From assembly GCA_033977485.1 (NCBI GenBank), contig CM066987.1, forward strand, positions 49,231,033-49,295,032: a DNA stretch of 64,000 nt. The letters run 5' to 3'. This document shows positions 1-9,689 of the stretch, one piece after another (within the stretch, counting starts at the first letter, position 1; every line of letters starts with the position of its first letter). The translations under genes and the position numbers were made by a program. This DNA is from Hydrangea macrophylla (lineage: Eukaryota > Streptophyta > Magnoliopsida > Cornales > Hydrangeaceae). Under the pieces are notes generated by a model that saw only the letters and a list, made by a program, of their open reading frames with translations, made no database searches and had not been told where the DNA came from.

Positions 1-714
1 AAATATTCTGTGCAGTTTTTTTGGTAGTTTCTAATTCCATTTTATCAGCATTGCTAAAGCTTACATTCCAATTATTTGAAATTGTTGATTTTTACTTATC
101 GATGATGTTGGGTATGGCTCATATTGTAATGGGTCCGTTACAGTAGGCCCAAGAGTCAAGGGGAGGGCCCTGGGGCCCATGGCGGAGCGAAGCGTACCAC
201 TTCAACATCCTTCAATGGAAATAATATTATGCTTCACAAACTTTGGACCACTTCAACATCCTTCAATGGAAATAAGGTGGTCCCATTGCGTCGTGTTGGA
301 AATCACATTTGGGATAGAAATTTGGGAAGCATAGCATAAGTCTGAACATATTTCCATTGGCTTCTTGTTGTTTTTACACTTGGTTTGTTTTTAATTTCTA
401 ATGCTATATAAGCATGAAAAAAAAAACACTAGGAAAGACACTTTGGAAATGGTTTTACTTCTTCTTTTTGTTTCCTTTCCTTTTTCCTTCTCTACATTTG
501 CAAATCAAAAAGAGCTTGCTGCAATTTTTAAGTGACTCACTTGAGTATGAAACTTGAAATTCAATTCGATCAACCATATGAAAGTATGAAACTTGAGTTT
601 CTAATTTTTTATTAGAAAAATAAGAATAAGCTTTTGGATTTGTTACCATCTGCTTTATATGTTTATCAGTCAGCGTTCCTACAATGACCAGAAATGACAA
701 AAAAAAATAAGAAT
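1..714. other. Non-coding, short direct repeat
   Basis: I see no supportable gene here. A 29-bp direct repeat (beginning ACCACTTCAACATCC) occurs at 196-224 and again at 247-275, 51 bp apart. The rest is AT-rich, with short open frames that look like nothing known. Confidence 0.5.
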
Positions 715-777
715 CTGTAGCTTTTCATGTTTACCAGTCAGAGGACTTGGTTGTGGAGGAGCAGGGAAGCACATGCA

Positions 778-780
<3 letters not shown>

Positions 781-832
<52 letters not shown>
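781..832. repeat. (GA)26 microsatellite
   Basis: Uninterrupted GA dinucleotide repeat, ending at GAAAGATG. Confidence 0.95.
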
Positions 833-836
<4 letters not shown>

Positions 837-1103
837 TGTCAAAAGCTATAGAATCACAAAAACTTGAGAGTACTGTCATAAGGAGAGCCTAAACACGCGC
901 AAGCACATAGATTCTCACCATTTCTACACTACAACACTTAGAATCTAAAACATTTTCTCACAAGTACATAAAGTTTGTTCCACATGTTCTCAAGAAATTT
1001 TTTTTTTGAGAACATAGGCAAACCTAAAACATTGTTACAAATTGCTATGTCTATCAGTGGCTATAGTTGAAGGACTTTGGCTGCCACAAACCGGCAAGCA
1101 TTC

Positions 1104-1105
<2 letters not shown>

Positions 1106-1159
<54 letters not shown>
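1106..1159. repeat. (GA)n microsatellite, second copy
   Basis: Uninterrupted GA/AG dinucleotide repeat in the second unit of the flanking tandem duplication. Confidence 0.95.
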
Positions 1160-1161
<2 letters not shown>

Positions 1162-1318
1162 CTCAAAAACATTGAGAGAGTGTTGTCATAGGAAGCCTAA
1201 GCGCACAGTTTTCTCATAAGCACATAATTTTTATTTTATATTTTTACATTGCTGCACCAATAATCTGAAAATCAAAAACATTTCCTCATAAGCACATAAA
1301 GTTTCTGCCACATATTTT

Positions 1319-1673
1319 CTAGAAATTGAAAATAGGCAAAAATCTCCATGGCTTCTTGTACATCAAAGGACCACAAAGACTCCAAAAACCCACCACAAAT
1401 CCTAATGCAATGGTCAAATAAAACCAATACACATCAGAATTAGAACCTTCATTAATTGTCTCTTTCACTTCCATTATTGGTTTTTTCACCATTAGTGCTG
1501 CAATTTTCCATGACCGGAGGTCCGCAAAGTTTGTTGCCGATGAAGCTATAGGCATCGAAGCTCTGGAGCTGGGTGCGCTTAATGGAATTTCCCCGGACAA
1601 GGTATTGCATGACAAATTTAAGTGACTTGCTGCAATTTTTCTGCTGATAGATCTTTATATTAAATATTTGCAC
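1319..1673 (-). pseudogene. LRR receptor-like protein (RLP) C-terminal fragment, frameshifted
   Basis: Read on the minus strand, overlapping frames give the C-terminal signature of plant LRR receptor-like proteins in the right order: the end of the last repeat (NTLSGEIP), then TQLQSFDAYSFIGNKLCGPP, a linker with MENCSTNGEKTN, and the transmembrane segment with its short tail (FYLTIALGFVVGFWSLCGP, then YKKPWRF). RLPs are cell-surface pattern receptors without a kinase. The pieces lie in different frames, so there are frameshifts near the LSGEIP/TQLQ junction, in the acidic linker and after PWRF. No upstream LRR coding is visible beyond about 1640, so the fragment is truncated. The family identification is firm; function is lost. 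Confidence 0.85.
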
Positions 1674-2059
1674 TGTTCTTAGAAATAACTGGGAATGTTA
1701 TTTGGTCTTCACAATATTTTACTTCCTTTCACCAAGTGATCCAATTACCATCTCTTACTTTTGTAGTCAAGATTTGATCTTGGGGGTTGTTGGAAATGGA
1801 GCTGCAGTGAAAATTGTTGTGAACATGATCAAATGTGCTAACCAGCAGCCCAAAAACACAGCCCTTAGCAGCCCAAAAACAGCCCCTAGCAACCCAAAAT
1901 CAAACCTTCTTCCTTTTTTTTTGGTCTCAGCTCTGCCCCCAACCAGCAGCCCCTAGCAGCCCAAAATCAGCCGGTAAATCAGCCCATATTCAACCCCTAA
2001 ATCAGTCCATATTCAACCCTAAATCAGCCCTTCTTTTTTTTTTTTCGATGTTGGAAGAG
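1674..2059. other. Non-coding, CAGCCC-rich low-complexity DNA
   Basis: The segment 1840-2030 repeats the phrase AGCAGCCCAAAA and variants (CAGCCC, CCCTAAATCAGCCC) many times. The open frames across it simply translate the repeat. It borders the left target-site duplication of the Pack-MULE. Confidence 0.6.
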
Positions 2060-2309
2060 CTCAACTTTGAGTCGTTTCCACAAAAAATATCCAAAAATAA
2101 CTTAATTATCAAATCAGAGTGCCTTAAAAGTTAAAGACATATCCCACGTAAATCGGTTTCACTAAAACCGACATTAATAAGTCATTTTTACCAACACCGA
2201 GATTTATAATAACCGAGATTTATAATAATGTCGGTTTTAGTAAAACCGACATTAATTATTCCACAAATTAAATTTTCAGAAAATGAAAAAGAATGGAAAA
2301 ATTAAAAAA

Positions 2310-2500
2310 ACATTAAAGTCGGCTTTTGTAAGTCCAACACTAAAGTCGGCTTTTGCAATCCCAACTTTAGAGTCGGTTTTTGCAATCCCAACTTTAAAGT
2401 CGGTTTTTGTAATCCCAACTTTAAAGTTGGTTTTTGTAATTCCAACTTTATAGTCGGTTTTCATAATCCCAACTTTAATCTCGGTTTTTCCAAGAACGAC
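2310..2500. repeat. Minisatellite in the left TIR of the MULE
   Basis: About seven copies of a ~27-bp unit of the form AAAGTCGGTTTTTGTAATCC plus CAACTTT. The mirrored array in the right arm (about 4495-4640) has the complementary unit. Subterminal arrays of this kind are common in MULE TIRs and may bind transposase; that role is inferred. Confidence 0.75.
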
Positions 2501-2801
2501 TTTAGCAAATTGTCACAGGCTTTTTTCCCATGCAGAACGTCAGACTGAGAGTCGTCAGGAAAAGTTGTGGACACTATAATTTCGGTTTTACAAAGAACGA
2601 CTTTAGGAGTCATTAAACTTCCGCACATCTTCTACTACAGTTAATTATTCTTTCCAAAGATATGATAATAATTTCTCTTCACCAAGCTTCTTCCATATCT
2701 GCTTCTTCATCAATCTTCTTCCTCATATTCCTTCTTGATCTGTATCTATTTCTTATTCTTCATCTCATTTTAACTCGCCATTTATATACTTTCTTTTTCC
2801 A

Positions 2802-3470
2802 ATGTCGACATTGGTTACATTTTACTGGGGAGGGCATATTCTAAATGATCACAGTGAAGGAGGTGTGAAATATAGCATTCCTGCAAATGATATTCAACGA
2901 GTGAATCGTGAAACAACTTTGTCTGAGTTAGTCCAGTTGGTAAATCACAAGGTAGCCTCTGAAGGTGAAATTGTTGAGTTGAAATTCACTTGTAGATTTC
3001 CAGTAAGTCAGTACGGAGCCGTTATCAGCTACATAGCCCTTTCCATTGTCGACAATTCAACACTAGCGACGGTACTTGAGATTCCTTCATTATTCGCGTC
3101 GGTTAGATGTGTCGAGGTCTATGTCGATGAGGTGCCCGTTGTTGTAGGATTCAGCCTACATGGGCCCGAATATGTAGAATCTGGACCGTATACTCGACTG
3201 CTCACACAAGGGGCTGAAAACTTCGACTTAGAGTCCCCATGTCTATCCCCGATGAATTTAAACGAGGATTACTCCCACAATGTTGATGGATATTGGAGCT
3301 CGCAATGGAGTTACAGAAACGAAGAGAGACATACAACAAGCCCTGTGTTTGGTAGTGGATCAACGTTCAATGAGTACACTAACTCGGAGCCGGGCAGATT
3401 AAATAACATACATGCACAGTTGAAGCAAGTGCAGGTCCTAGCTTTAGCACTCCAAACTTTGAGAGTGTAA
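2802..3470 (+). pseudogene. MULE transposase N-terminal part (MuDR-like), truncated
   Basis: A 222-residue open frame starts MSTLVTFYWGGHI and continues through IQRVNRETTLSELVQLVNHK and EIVELKFTCRFPVSQYGA. This is the N-terminal PB1-like region found at the start of plant MuDR-type transposases. It then runs into the acidic, poorly conserved linker and stops after LQTLRV. The zinc-binding region, the DDE catalytic core and the C-terminal SWIM zinc finger of the family are absent, so it cannot catalyse transposition. The frame itself is open. It lies inside the Pack-MULE, in the same orientation as the RBOH fragment that begins 53 bp later. The start is the first ATG of the recognisable domain. 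Confidence 0.85.
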
Positions 3471-3523
3471 CTGACTTCAGTAGCGGCATGAAACTCATGT
3501 TTGCACTTACATGATTTTTTTAG

Positions 3524-3859
3524 GTCATTGCTGCTGGAATTGCAATTGGAGTGGGCTTGCATGCAATTTCACACTTAACATGTGACTTCCCTAGGCTACT
3601 ACATGCCACTGATGAAGAGTATGAGCCCATGAATAAAGTTTTTGGAGAACAAAGGCCAAATAACTATTGGTGGTTTGTGAAAGGCACTGAGGGCTGGACC
3701 AGTGTGGTCATTGTGGTCCTAATGGTCATAGCCTACACACTAGCCCAACCCTGGTTCCACAGGAACCGGTTGAACCTTCCAAAAACCCTCAAGAGGCTCA
3801 CTGGGTTCAATGCCTTTTGGTACTCCCATCACTTGTTTGTTATTGTCTATGCACTCTAG
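3524..3859 (+). pseudogene. Captured RBOH (NADPH oxidase) exon fragment
   Basis: After a polypyrimidine tract and an AG acceptor (3521-3523), 111 codons are open and match the membrane region of plant respiratory burst oxidase homologues. Visible motifs are [66 protein letters not shown] and [17 protein letters not shown]. These carry histidines of the haem-binding ferric-reductase transmembrane domain. The EF-hands, most of the membrane domain and the FAD/NADPH domains are missing, and a stop follows YAL at the apparent capture boundary. Retention of the intron acceptor shows that genomic DNA, not cDNA, was captured. No oxidase activity is possible. A chimeric or antisense transcript could still affect the parental gene. 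Confidence 0.9.
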
Positions 3860-3976
3860 AAGGCACATATTCAACAAAAGCCTCCAAGGTAATAAGTAAC
3901 ACAACTAACAAAGTTTGCAAGTAATAATACTCTCAACTACCCAACTATCCAACTCAGTTTGAAAATAGATCAAGAT

Positions 3977-4135
3977 CAAACTATGAGGATTCCAAGCAAA
4001 AGGACAGTGACTAATGTGGCTGCAAATGAATCCATATATAATGTCACCATTAAAGCTCCCAAAGGAGCCATGGATCTAGATGGGAAAAATGGAAGCATGG
4101 AGCTAGATGGGAAAAAAATTGAACAAAAAAATTAA
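3977..4135 (+). pseudogene. Captured subtilisin-like protease fragment
   Basis: An open stretch contains RTVTNVAANESIYNVTIKAP from 4001. It resembles the RTVTNVG...YxxxVxAPxG motif that opens the C-terminal fibronectin-III-like domain of plant subtilases. The match covers only about 25 residues, then runs into a lysine-rich repeat (MDLDGK.. MELDGKK) and a stop. It lies inside the Pack-MULE downstream of the RBOH piece, so a second capture is the natural reading. The identification rests on one motif and is moderate. Confidence 0.6.
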
Positions 4136-4494
4136 ATTGAACAAAGACATGGGCAAATTGAACAATCAAACATGGGAGATTAATGGAGCAAAGACTTCGG
4201 TGGGAAAAAAATTTAACTAACAAACATGGGCAAATTCCAAGCATATATGAAAATTGGGAAAAAAAATTCTTAAAAACTTACGATTTGTGGTCCCCGGCGT
4301 CGTCTTCGGCGGTGGTGGTCGACGGTGTCCTCGTCGTCGACTGTGGTGATCGGCGGCTGGGGGGTGGTGGCGATGGTAGAGGAGTTGCGTGGTGGGTTGC
4401 GATGGCAGTAGGGCTATGGGTGGGGGCGGCGTTGATGAGAGAGAGAGAGAAAGAGTTAGGTTATGAAACGACTTTGATTTCGGTTCTAATTTAG
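4136..4494. other. MULE interior, GC-rich low-complexity DNA
   Basis: A stretch from about 4300 to 4440 is rich in GTCGTCGACGG and GGTGGTGG phrases and GC-rich compared with its surroundings. It is open in several frames because of composition. It could be a further captured fragment, for example a 5' UTR or low-complexity exon, but nothing identifies it. Confidence 0.5.
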
Positions 4495-5062
4495 GTGACA
4501 TCAATTTCGGTTTTATAAAGCCGATATTAAAGTTGGAATTATCAAAACCGACTTTAAAGTTAGGATTGCAAAAACCGACTCTAAAGTTGGGATTGCAAAA
4601 GCCGACTTTAGTGTTGGACTTACAAAAGCTGACTTTAATGTTTTTTTAATTTTTCCATTCTTTTTCATTTTCTGAAAATTTAATTTGTGGAATAATTAAT
4701 GTCGGTTTTACTAAAACCGACATTATTATAAATCTCGGTGTTGGTAAAAACGACTTATTAATGTCAGTTTTAGTGAAACCGATTTACGTGGGATATGTCT
4801 TTAACTTTTAAGGCACTCTGATTTGATAATTAAGTTATTTTTGGACATTTTTTTTTTGTGGAAACGACTCCTCAACTTTAGGGTGGACTAGTTTTCAATT
4901 GAGCAAAATTTTTATTTTCCTAAAGACTAGTAACGGGAATTGGATTTGGGATAAATTGTTATCTGGTAATTGTAACAACCAAAAAGAGCTAGCATATCAT
5001 ATTTGATTTCTCTCTCCTTGTACTACATATATGATGGAACCTGCATTGCCATTGCCAAACAG

Positions 5063-5128
5063 GCACCTGTTTACATTGCTGAGACTACACCAATGGAAAT
5101 TCAAGGAGCATGTACAGCAGCCCTTCAG
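5063..5128 (+). pseudogene. Exon-like fragment resembling a sugar transporter
   Basis: A 66-nt segment with AG immediately before and GT immediately after translates as APVYIAETTPMEIQGACTAA followed by LQ. The PVYIAExxPxxxxG pattern is typical of the major-facilitator sugar transporters. Only this one exon-sized block is visible. It lies about 180 bp outside the MULE, so it was not carried by that element. It could be a lone surviving exon or a chance match; the splice-site framing and the motif favour the former. Confidence 0.45.
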
Positions 5129-6280
5129 GTAAATTGATAAGAAGTAGGTTGCATCTATCCTTCATTTCTAACATGTTACTAGTTTTAGTTGAAGATAATG
5201 CTAACTTAGTCTTCAGTTCCCCATAACTATGCCGTAAATTATCAGCCAGGATGCACCTGTGATAGTGTGGGGATATGGATGTAGTGATGCAGGTTTGGGG
5301 GAGTCTCTGATATTCTGAAATCTAGGATGCGGGATTTGGGGCACTCTTATAAAACATTAAAAATATTTAGCTACATTGTCTTGATTTGTTTTTGTGTAGT
5401 TAAGACATAAATAGTAAAATAAAAGCTACATAATAAACATTAGCCTTTTGAAATTTGATTTGCACGATTACAAAGCTAAGCGAAAGGAATAAAGTTGATT
5501 CTCACTTCAGTATGGTTTTCTCTGAAAAGAAATGGTTTATAACTTTCAGGTAAGACGCATACTACACACATACTCACACATTGTGGTTTCGAAAAAAATT
5601 AAATATGTGTTGTTCGATCTATTTCTTGTTTGACATGTCCTCGTACTCGTACCTAAATTTTGGATCCTTTATGGCCGAGTCCCCTTATCCTAAAGAATTG
5701 GGATCTATCGAGCCCGACTCTCAGATTCATATCCACACCCAACACACATACCCGAGTTCGGGTAACATAGACTCGAATTGTAACATGGTTTTTAAGCATG
5801 AGTTGAACTCAAGAAAAATATTAGGGAAATTGCTTGAAATGTTACACAATTTTCGTTTGGGTAAGGTGGTCTCAATATCCTCATGTGTTTGTAATCTATG
5901 TGCATGGGGGTGAATTTCATTGGTCATCCTCATGCGTTAATATATTTGTTTAAGTAATTTTGTTGCTGAAAAACCCAAAGATCTATTTCATCTTTTAGCT
6001 ACGAAACCATAATAGAAGAATTGTTGGAGATTATACCTTGACCTCACTTAGGAACTCGATAATTTTTAATAATTTATTACAACAATACCCGCCGCACCCA
6101 TATCATTACTTTTGGGAAAATTGCCGAACTCTCCACACCCGCACCGGTGCTTCCTAGGTTTCTATCATTTGTTCATTCTCCTTTTACCCATAGGTTGGTT
6201 GGGATAAATCGACTACACGCTGAAAATTGCACATTTAGGCTATTGTACTGTTTGAGTTATGAATTTTAAATTTGCAACAT
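5129..6280. other. Degenerate DNA, no gene recognised
   Basis: No coding signal is convincing. Segments around 5240-5340 and 6080-6160 contain GGGTGCGGG-like and ACACCCGCACCGG phrases seen in old transposon relics, but no boundaries can be drawn. Confidence 0.4.
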
Positions 6281-6291
6281 TGATTTTGTAG

Positions 6292-6488
6292 GTGTTTCAA
6301 ACATTAAATTGGGTGTGATCCCAATTAACAATGTGGTGAGTTTCACATTGACTTTCCCTTATTTATTAAAATAATTTGATTAGTATTATTTTGTGATTTT
6401 TTTTTCTAGCACCATCATCGATTATGATGAAAAACAGGGTGGTGATGATCCAAGGACAGTGAAGAAGGAAGAGATGAGCCAATTGTAA
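6292..6488 (+). other. Possible last two exons of a CACTA-type gene
   Basis: Two blocks have plausible plant splice signals. The first, 6292-6335, follows TTTTGTAG and precedes GTGAGT. The second, 6410-6488, follows a T-rich tract ending CTAG and ends in TAA. They join into one frame reading GVSNIKLGVIPINNV, then TIIDYDEKQGGDDPRTVKKE and EMSQL. No family is recognised. The stop lies about 290 bp before subterminal repeats of a CACTA-like end, so they may be the 3' exons of that element's own gene. This is inference. Confidence 0.35.
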
Positions 6489-6769
6489 AAAGTTAAGGTT
6501 GATGAACTTGGTTATAGACAAAGAGATTTGTGTATTTTATCTTTCTTCAATTAATTTCATGTGTAAGAAGTAATGTAGTTAAACTAAGAACTTAGGTATA
6601 GACAAAGATATGTAAGATGAAACATTTTGTATTCTACTGTATTTGGTATCGATTGTTTTTTGAGCTTGTTATTTTTGTGTTTGTATGGATTATGATGCTT
6701 GTTAATTAGGTGGCAAAAAAAAAATTTAATTCGGGAATTCAAGAAATATGTTTTTTAATTTTTTAATTA

Positions 6770-7088
6770 AAATTTGTAACAGGTATATCCGTTACAAAAT
6801 CCGTTACTAATTTTGCATTTGGGAAATTAGTAACGGATATAACCGTTACTAATTCGTTACAAACCGTTAGTATTTTGTTTTCAAAAAATCAAAAAGTTGG
6901 ATATATATCCGTTATTAAACTAATTTGTAACGGGTATAACCGTTACAAATATTATATTAGTAATGGGTATATCCGTTACAAAAATCCGTTACAAATTTGC
7001 AACGCCATATTTGTAACGGGTATATCCGTTACAAATAATTTTTTGTAACGGATATTCCCGTTACAAATCGGGGCATATGGTGTAGTGT
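6770..7088 (+). mobile_element. CACTA-like (En/Spm-type) 3' terminus with subterminal repeats
   Basis: About ten direct and inverted copies of GTAACGGATATATCCGTTAC-like words crowd 6776-7070. They end at TGGTGTAGTG (7079-7088), the complement of a CACTACACCA terminus. A dense subterminal array followed by a CACTA end is the hallmark of this superfamily. The matching 5' end and the 3-bp target duplication were not found in the window, so only this end is called. Confidence 0.55.
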
Positions 7089-7451
7089 CAGGAGCAACTC
7101 ACCAAACGTAAGGAGCAACTCACTAAACCTGGTCGTTTGGTGAGTTGCTCCTTACGTTTGTTAAGTTGCTCCTTAGGTTTGGTGAGTTGCTCCTCAGGTT
7201 TGGTGAGTTGCTCCTCCAATTTGGACTGTTGCTCCAAACCTGCAACTCTTTTTTTTTTCTTGAGGGAGAGAGGGAGAAAGGGAGAGTTCTTCATGGATCT
7301 TTTAGAGAGAGAGAGAGAGAGAGGGGGAGAGAGAGAAAAGATGAGAGGAAAGAGGAGAGAGTGATGAGGGGAAAAGGGAGAGTTCTTCATGGATCTTCTA
7401 AACCCCAACCTCTCTATCTCTTCTCTCTCTTTGATCTCCTCTCTCCCCTCA

Positions 7452-7504
<53 letters not shown>

Positions 7505-7850
7505 CTCTCTCAGATCCATGAAGAACTCTCCCTTTCTCCTTCTCTCCCTCAAGAAGAAAAAAAAAGTTGCAGGTTTGGAGCAATAGTCCAAGCTTGAGGA
7601 GCAACTCACCAAAAGTAAGGAGCATCTCACCAAACCAAGGTTTGGAGCAACAGTCCAAGCTTGAGGAGCAACTCACCAAACGTGAGGAGTAACTCACCAA
7701 ACGTAAGGAGCAGCAACTCACCAAACGTGAGGAGCAATTCACCAAACGTAAGGAGCAACTCACCTTGCTCCTTATGTTTGGTGAGTTGCTCCCGGTGCAT
7801 TTGGTGAGTTGCACCTGTCATTTGGACAGTTGCTCCAATCTGCAAATTTT
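7089..7850. repeat. Large palindrome built from a ~21-bp minisatellite
   Basis: The left part (about 7137-7290) repeats TTTGGTGAGTTGCTCC and then reads GGACTGTTGCTCCAAACC, a T-run, CTTGAGGGAGAGAGGGAGAA and CTTCATGGATCT. The right part (7505-7770) is its reverse complement in reverse order. GA and CT microsatellites fill the centre. Both outer ends carry a further short inversion. The structure resembles a foldback element or a hairpin precursor. No transposase or target duplication is visible. Confidence 0.8.
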
Positions 7851-7869
7851 TTTCCCTACTTTGGCAGGG

Positions 7870-8260
7870 GTGGATGAAGGAAGAGGCCCGTGGTGGTGGC
7901 TGGTGGTGGTGAGAAGAGATGGAAGAGATAGAGAGAGGTTGGGGTGGTGATGGCCATATATATATATATACTCATGTATGTATATACATATATATAGAGA
8001 GAGAGCTTGTGGTGGAAGTGGTGGCCGTGGTGGTGGCTGGTGGTCGTGATGTGGTGGTGGCTGGTAGTCGTGGTGGTGGTCGTGGTGTGGTTGCTGGCCA
8101 TGGTGGTGTGGTGGTGGTGGTGGTGGTGGTGGTAGTGTTGTGGTGTGGTGTGGTGGTGGTCGTGGTCATGGTGGCTGGTGGTGGTAGTGGTGTGGTGGGG
8201 GTAGTGGTGGCGGCTGGTGGCGGTGGCTGGTGGTGGTGGTAATGGGTGGTGGTGGTGAAG
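7870..8260. repeat. G-rich (GGT)n-type low-complexity tract
   Basis: Imperfect repeats of GGTGGT, GTGGTGGCTGGTGG and GTGGTGGTCGTGG, strongly G-biased on the plus strand and interrupted by a (TA)n stretch near 7957-8000. Glycine/valine-rich or threonine/histidine-rich open frames across it are compositional. Confidence 0.85.
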
Positions 8261-8564
8261 AAGAAGATAAGGGGGGGTAAATGTAATTTTTTTATTTTTT
8301 TATTTAAAAAAAGATCAAAAGTTGATCTCTTTTTAATTTATGAAGATGAATTCGATTTCCTTTCAATTTAAATAAAATAAGTGACTGACATCTAAATTTT
8401 TAACAAAAGTTGACTGATATCTAATAATCCCTATATGATACATCAGACCCACAAATAGAGTAATTATATGTGAGTTAATATATATATATATATATGTGTG
8501 TATATATCTATACATATAACCTATGCCCTATATATAGACCCTAGTAACCTTGATATTGGTGTCA
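8261..8564. other. AT-rich DNA with (TA)n, no gene
   Basis: Contains ATATAT runs at about 8477-8515 and nothing coding. Confidence 0.5.
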
Positions 8565-8636
8565 TTTATCATCCCTAGGAGATATTATCTCTAGAAACTC
8601 ACACTGTCTTCCAATATATAGAGCTAATATTAACAC

Positions 8637-8786
8637 ATGGCCGAACAAAACACCATTCAAGAGTCATCTTCTACTGCTTCTTCCCTTTTTCCAAGTGCTA
8701 AAACTCAATTCTTATATGCTATCGCCATCTTTCTGGATGTCAATGGATACCTCGTCCTATCTCCACTGCCTCCACCACCGGAGTAG
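8637..8786 (+). pseudogene. Small membrane-protein family member A, N-terminal remnant
   Basis: An ATG opens 49 codons beginning MAEQNTIQESSSTASSLFPS. A hydrophobic stretch follows (FLYAIAIFLDVNGYLVLSP), then a proline run and a stop. The DNA from about 8565 to 8800 is closely similar to 10120-10350, including the 5' leader CTTCCAATATATAGAGCTAA, so the two loci share an ancestor. The downstream transmembrane part present in the 10.2-kb copy is missing here. No known family is recognised. Confidence 0.6.
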
Positions 8787-9189
8787 AGACCTCTTTTCCC
8801 TATGTCATTTGGTCCATAACATCTGCTTATTTGAGAGCTCCTCAATCTGTCGCCGCCGCCCGCCGTCGCACCTCTAACTCGCCAACAAGTTGTTGTTCTT
8901 AAAGCTGAGAAAAAAAAATTGGTCCAAGGCCAAATGACAGAGGGTGTAGAAGAGAGTGAGAAAAAAAAAGTGGTCCAAAAATTTAATTAAGCCCCCTATT
9001 CTATTAGGCTTCATTTAACAGGCCGGATAAAACTGATGGAAAAGACAGGATAAGGCAGGATCGTATAGGATAGTAATTCTGTCTGATAAGCTGTTATGTT
9101 GTCCTATGTTTGGAACGTGCTTGGATATAAGTTCCGGATAATAATTAAATTATTGATTTTTAACACCAAAGAAATTGCAAATCTGAAAA

Positions 9190-9440
9190 AAAAAAAAAAA
9201 AAAAAAAAGAGAGATCTAAAAATGAAAAAGGAACAAAAAAAAAAAAGGACCAGAAAAAAGTAGATCCGAAGGGAAAACAAAAGGGATCTGAAAAAAAAAA
9301 GAAAAAAAAGGAGCAAATCTGAAAATGCAAAAGAGAAAAAAAGAAAAGTAAAAGGATCTAAAAATAAATAAAACAGATCTGAGAATAAAAAAAAATAGGA
9401 TATGAAAAAAGAAAAGGAAAAAAGTGATCCGAATTTTTTT
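9190..9440. repeat. A-rich imperfect minisatellite
   Basis: Runs of A are broken about every 20-40 bp by GATCTGAAA, GATCTAAAA or GATCCGAA words. The phenylalanine-rich open frames on the minus strand reflect poly-T composition only. Confidence 0.75.
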
Positions 9441-9689
9441 TTGTCCCATGGGTTAGAGTTATTGCACTATCCATGAGATAAAAATCTAGTTTAGGACTAT
9501 TTTATCCTATCCAATGGCGCCACTAAATATCGAATATGATAAAAGTGATATGCCTCTTATCCTGACCATCCAAAAGGTTTAGATGGTGATTAAATTAGGG
9601 AACTTCTATCTGTCCCCCAAAAAAAAAAAAAAAATTAAGGAACTTTTACTGTGCTATAGGTGGTTTTTCATAGTCTGGTACAAAATGCT

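Larger units (their letters stand above)
735..1345. repeat. Imperfect tandem duplication carrying (GA)n tracts
   Basis: Two diverged copies of about 300 bp lie head to tail, roughly 735-1025 and 1068-1345. Shared landmarks in the same order are a GA microsatellite, a CTTGAGAG/CATTGAGAG word, GTCATA followed by GCCTAA, TTTTCTCA with AAGCACATA, AAGTTT followed by CCACAT, and ATAGGCAAA. The copies lie just downstream, in the minus sense, of the receptor-like protein relic, so they may be a duplicated 3' flank of that former gene. Confidence 0.6.
2069..4870. mobile_element. Pack-MULE (Mutator-like element), complete, 9-bp TSD
   Basis: The element begins GAGTCGTTTCCACAAA and ends with the exact reverse complement. 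Identical 9-bp copies of CTCAACTTT flank it at 2060-2068 and 4871-4879, the target-site duplication size of Mutator-like elements. The terminal inverted repeats run about 400 bp and stay highly similar inward (shared AAGACATATCCCACGTAAATC block at 2133 and its complement near 4784). Each arm also holds a short minisatellite. Between the arms lie a truncated MULE transposase N-terminus, an RBOH exon with its splice acceptor, a subtilase-like fragment and GC-rich low-complexity DNA. This matches the Pack-MULE gene-capture class. The missing transposase core implies it moved only with help in trans. Confidence 0.92.

Noticed and set aside
455..879. Two short minus-strand open frames over the first kilobase
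   Set aside because: One translates the GA microsatellite as a Leu/Ser run; the other has no homology signal or splice context.
4217..4504. Pro/His/Arg-rich open frame in the MULE interior
   Set aside because: Compositional product of a GTCGTC/GGTGG tract, open in both strands.
5581..5935. 110-codon frame with a Pro/Ser-rich middle
   Set aside because: Looks like translated repeat debris (CCGAGTCC, ACCCGAGTTCGGGT); the opposite strand is also open.
7088..8242. Several long open frames on both strands
   Set aside because: They translate minisatellite, GA/CT and GGT repeats; overlapping frames on both strands are all open.
9104..9449. Phe-rich minus-strand frames resembling membrane proteins
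   Set aside because: Direct translation of poly-T/poly-A low-complexity DNA.
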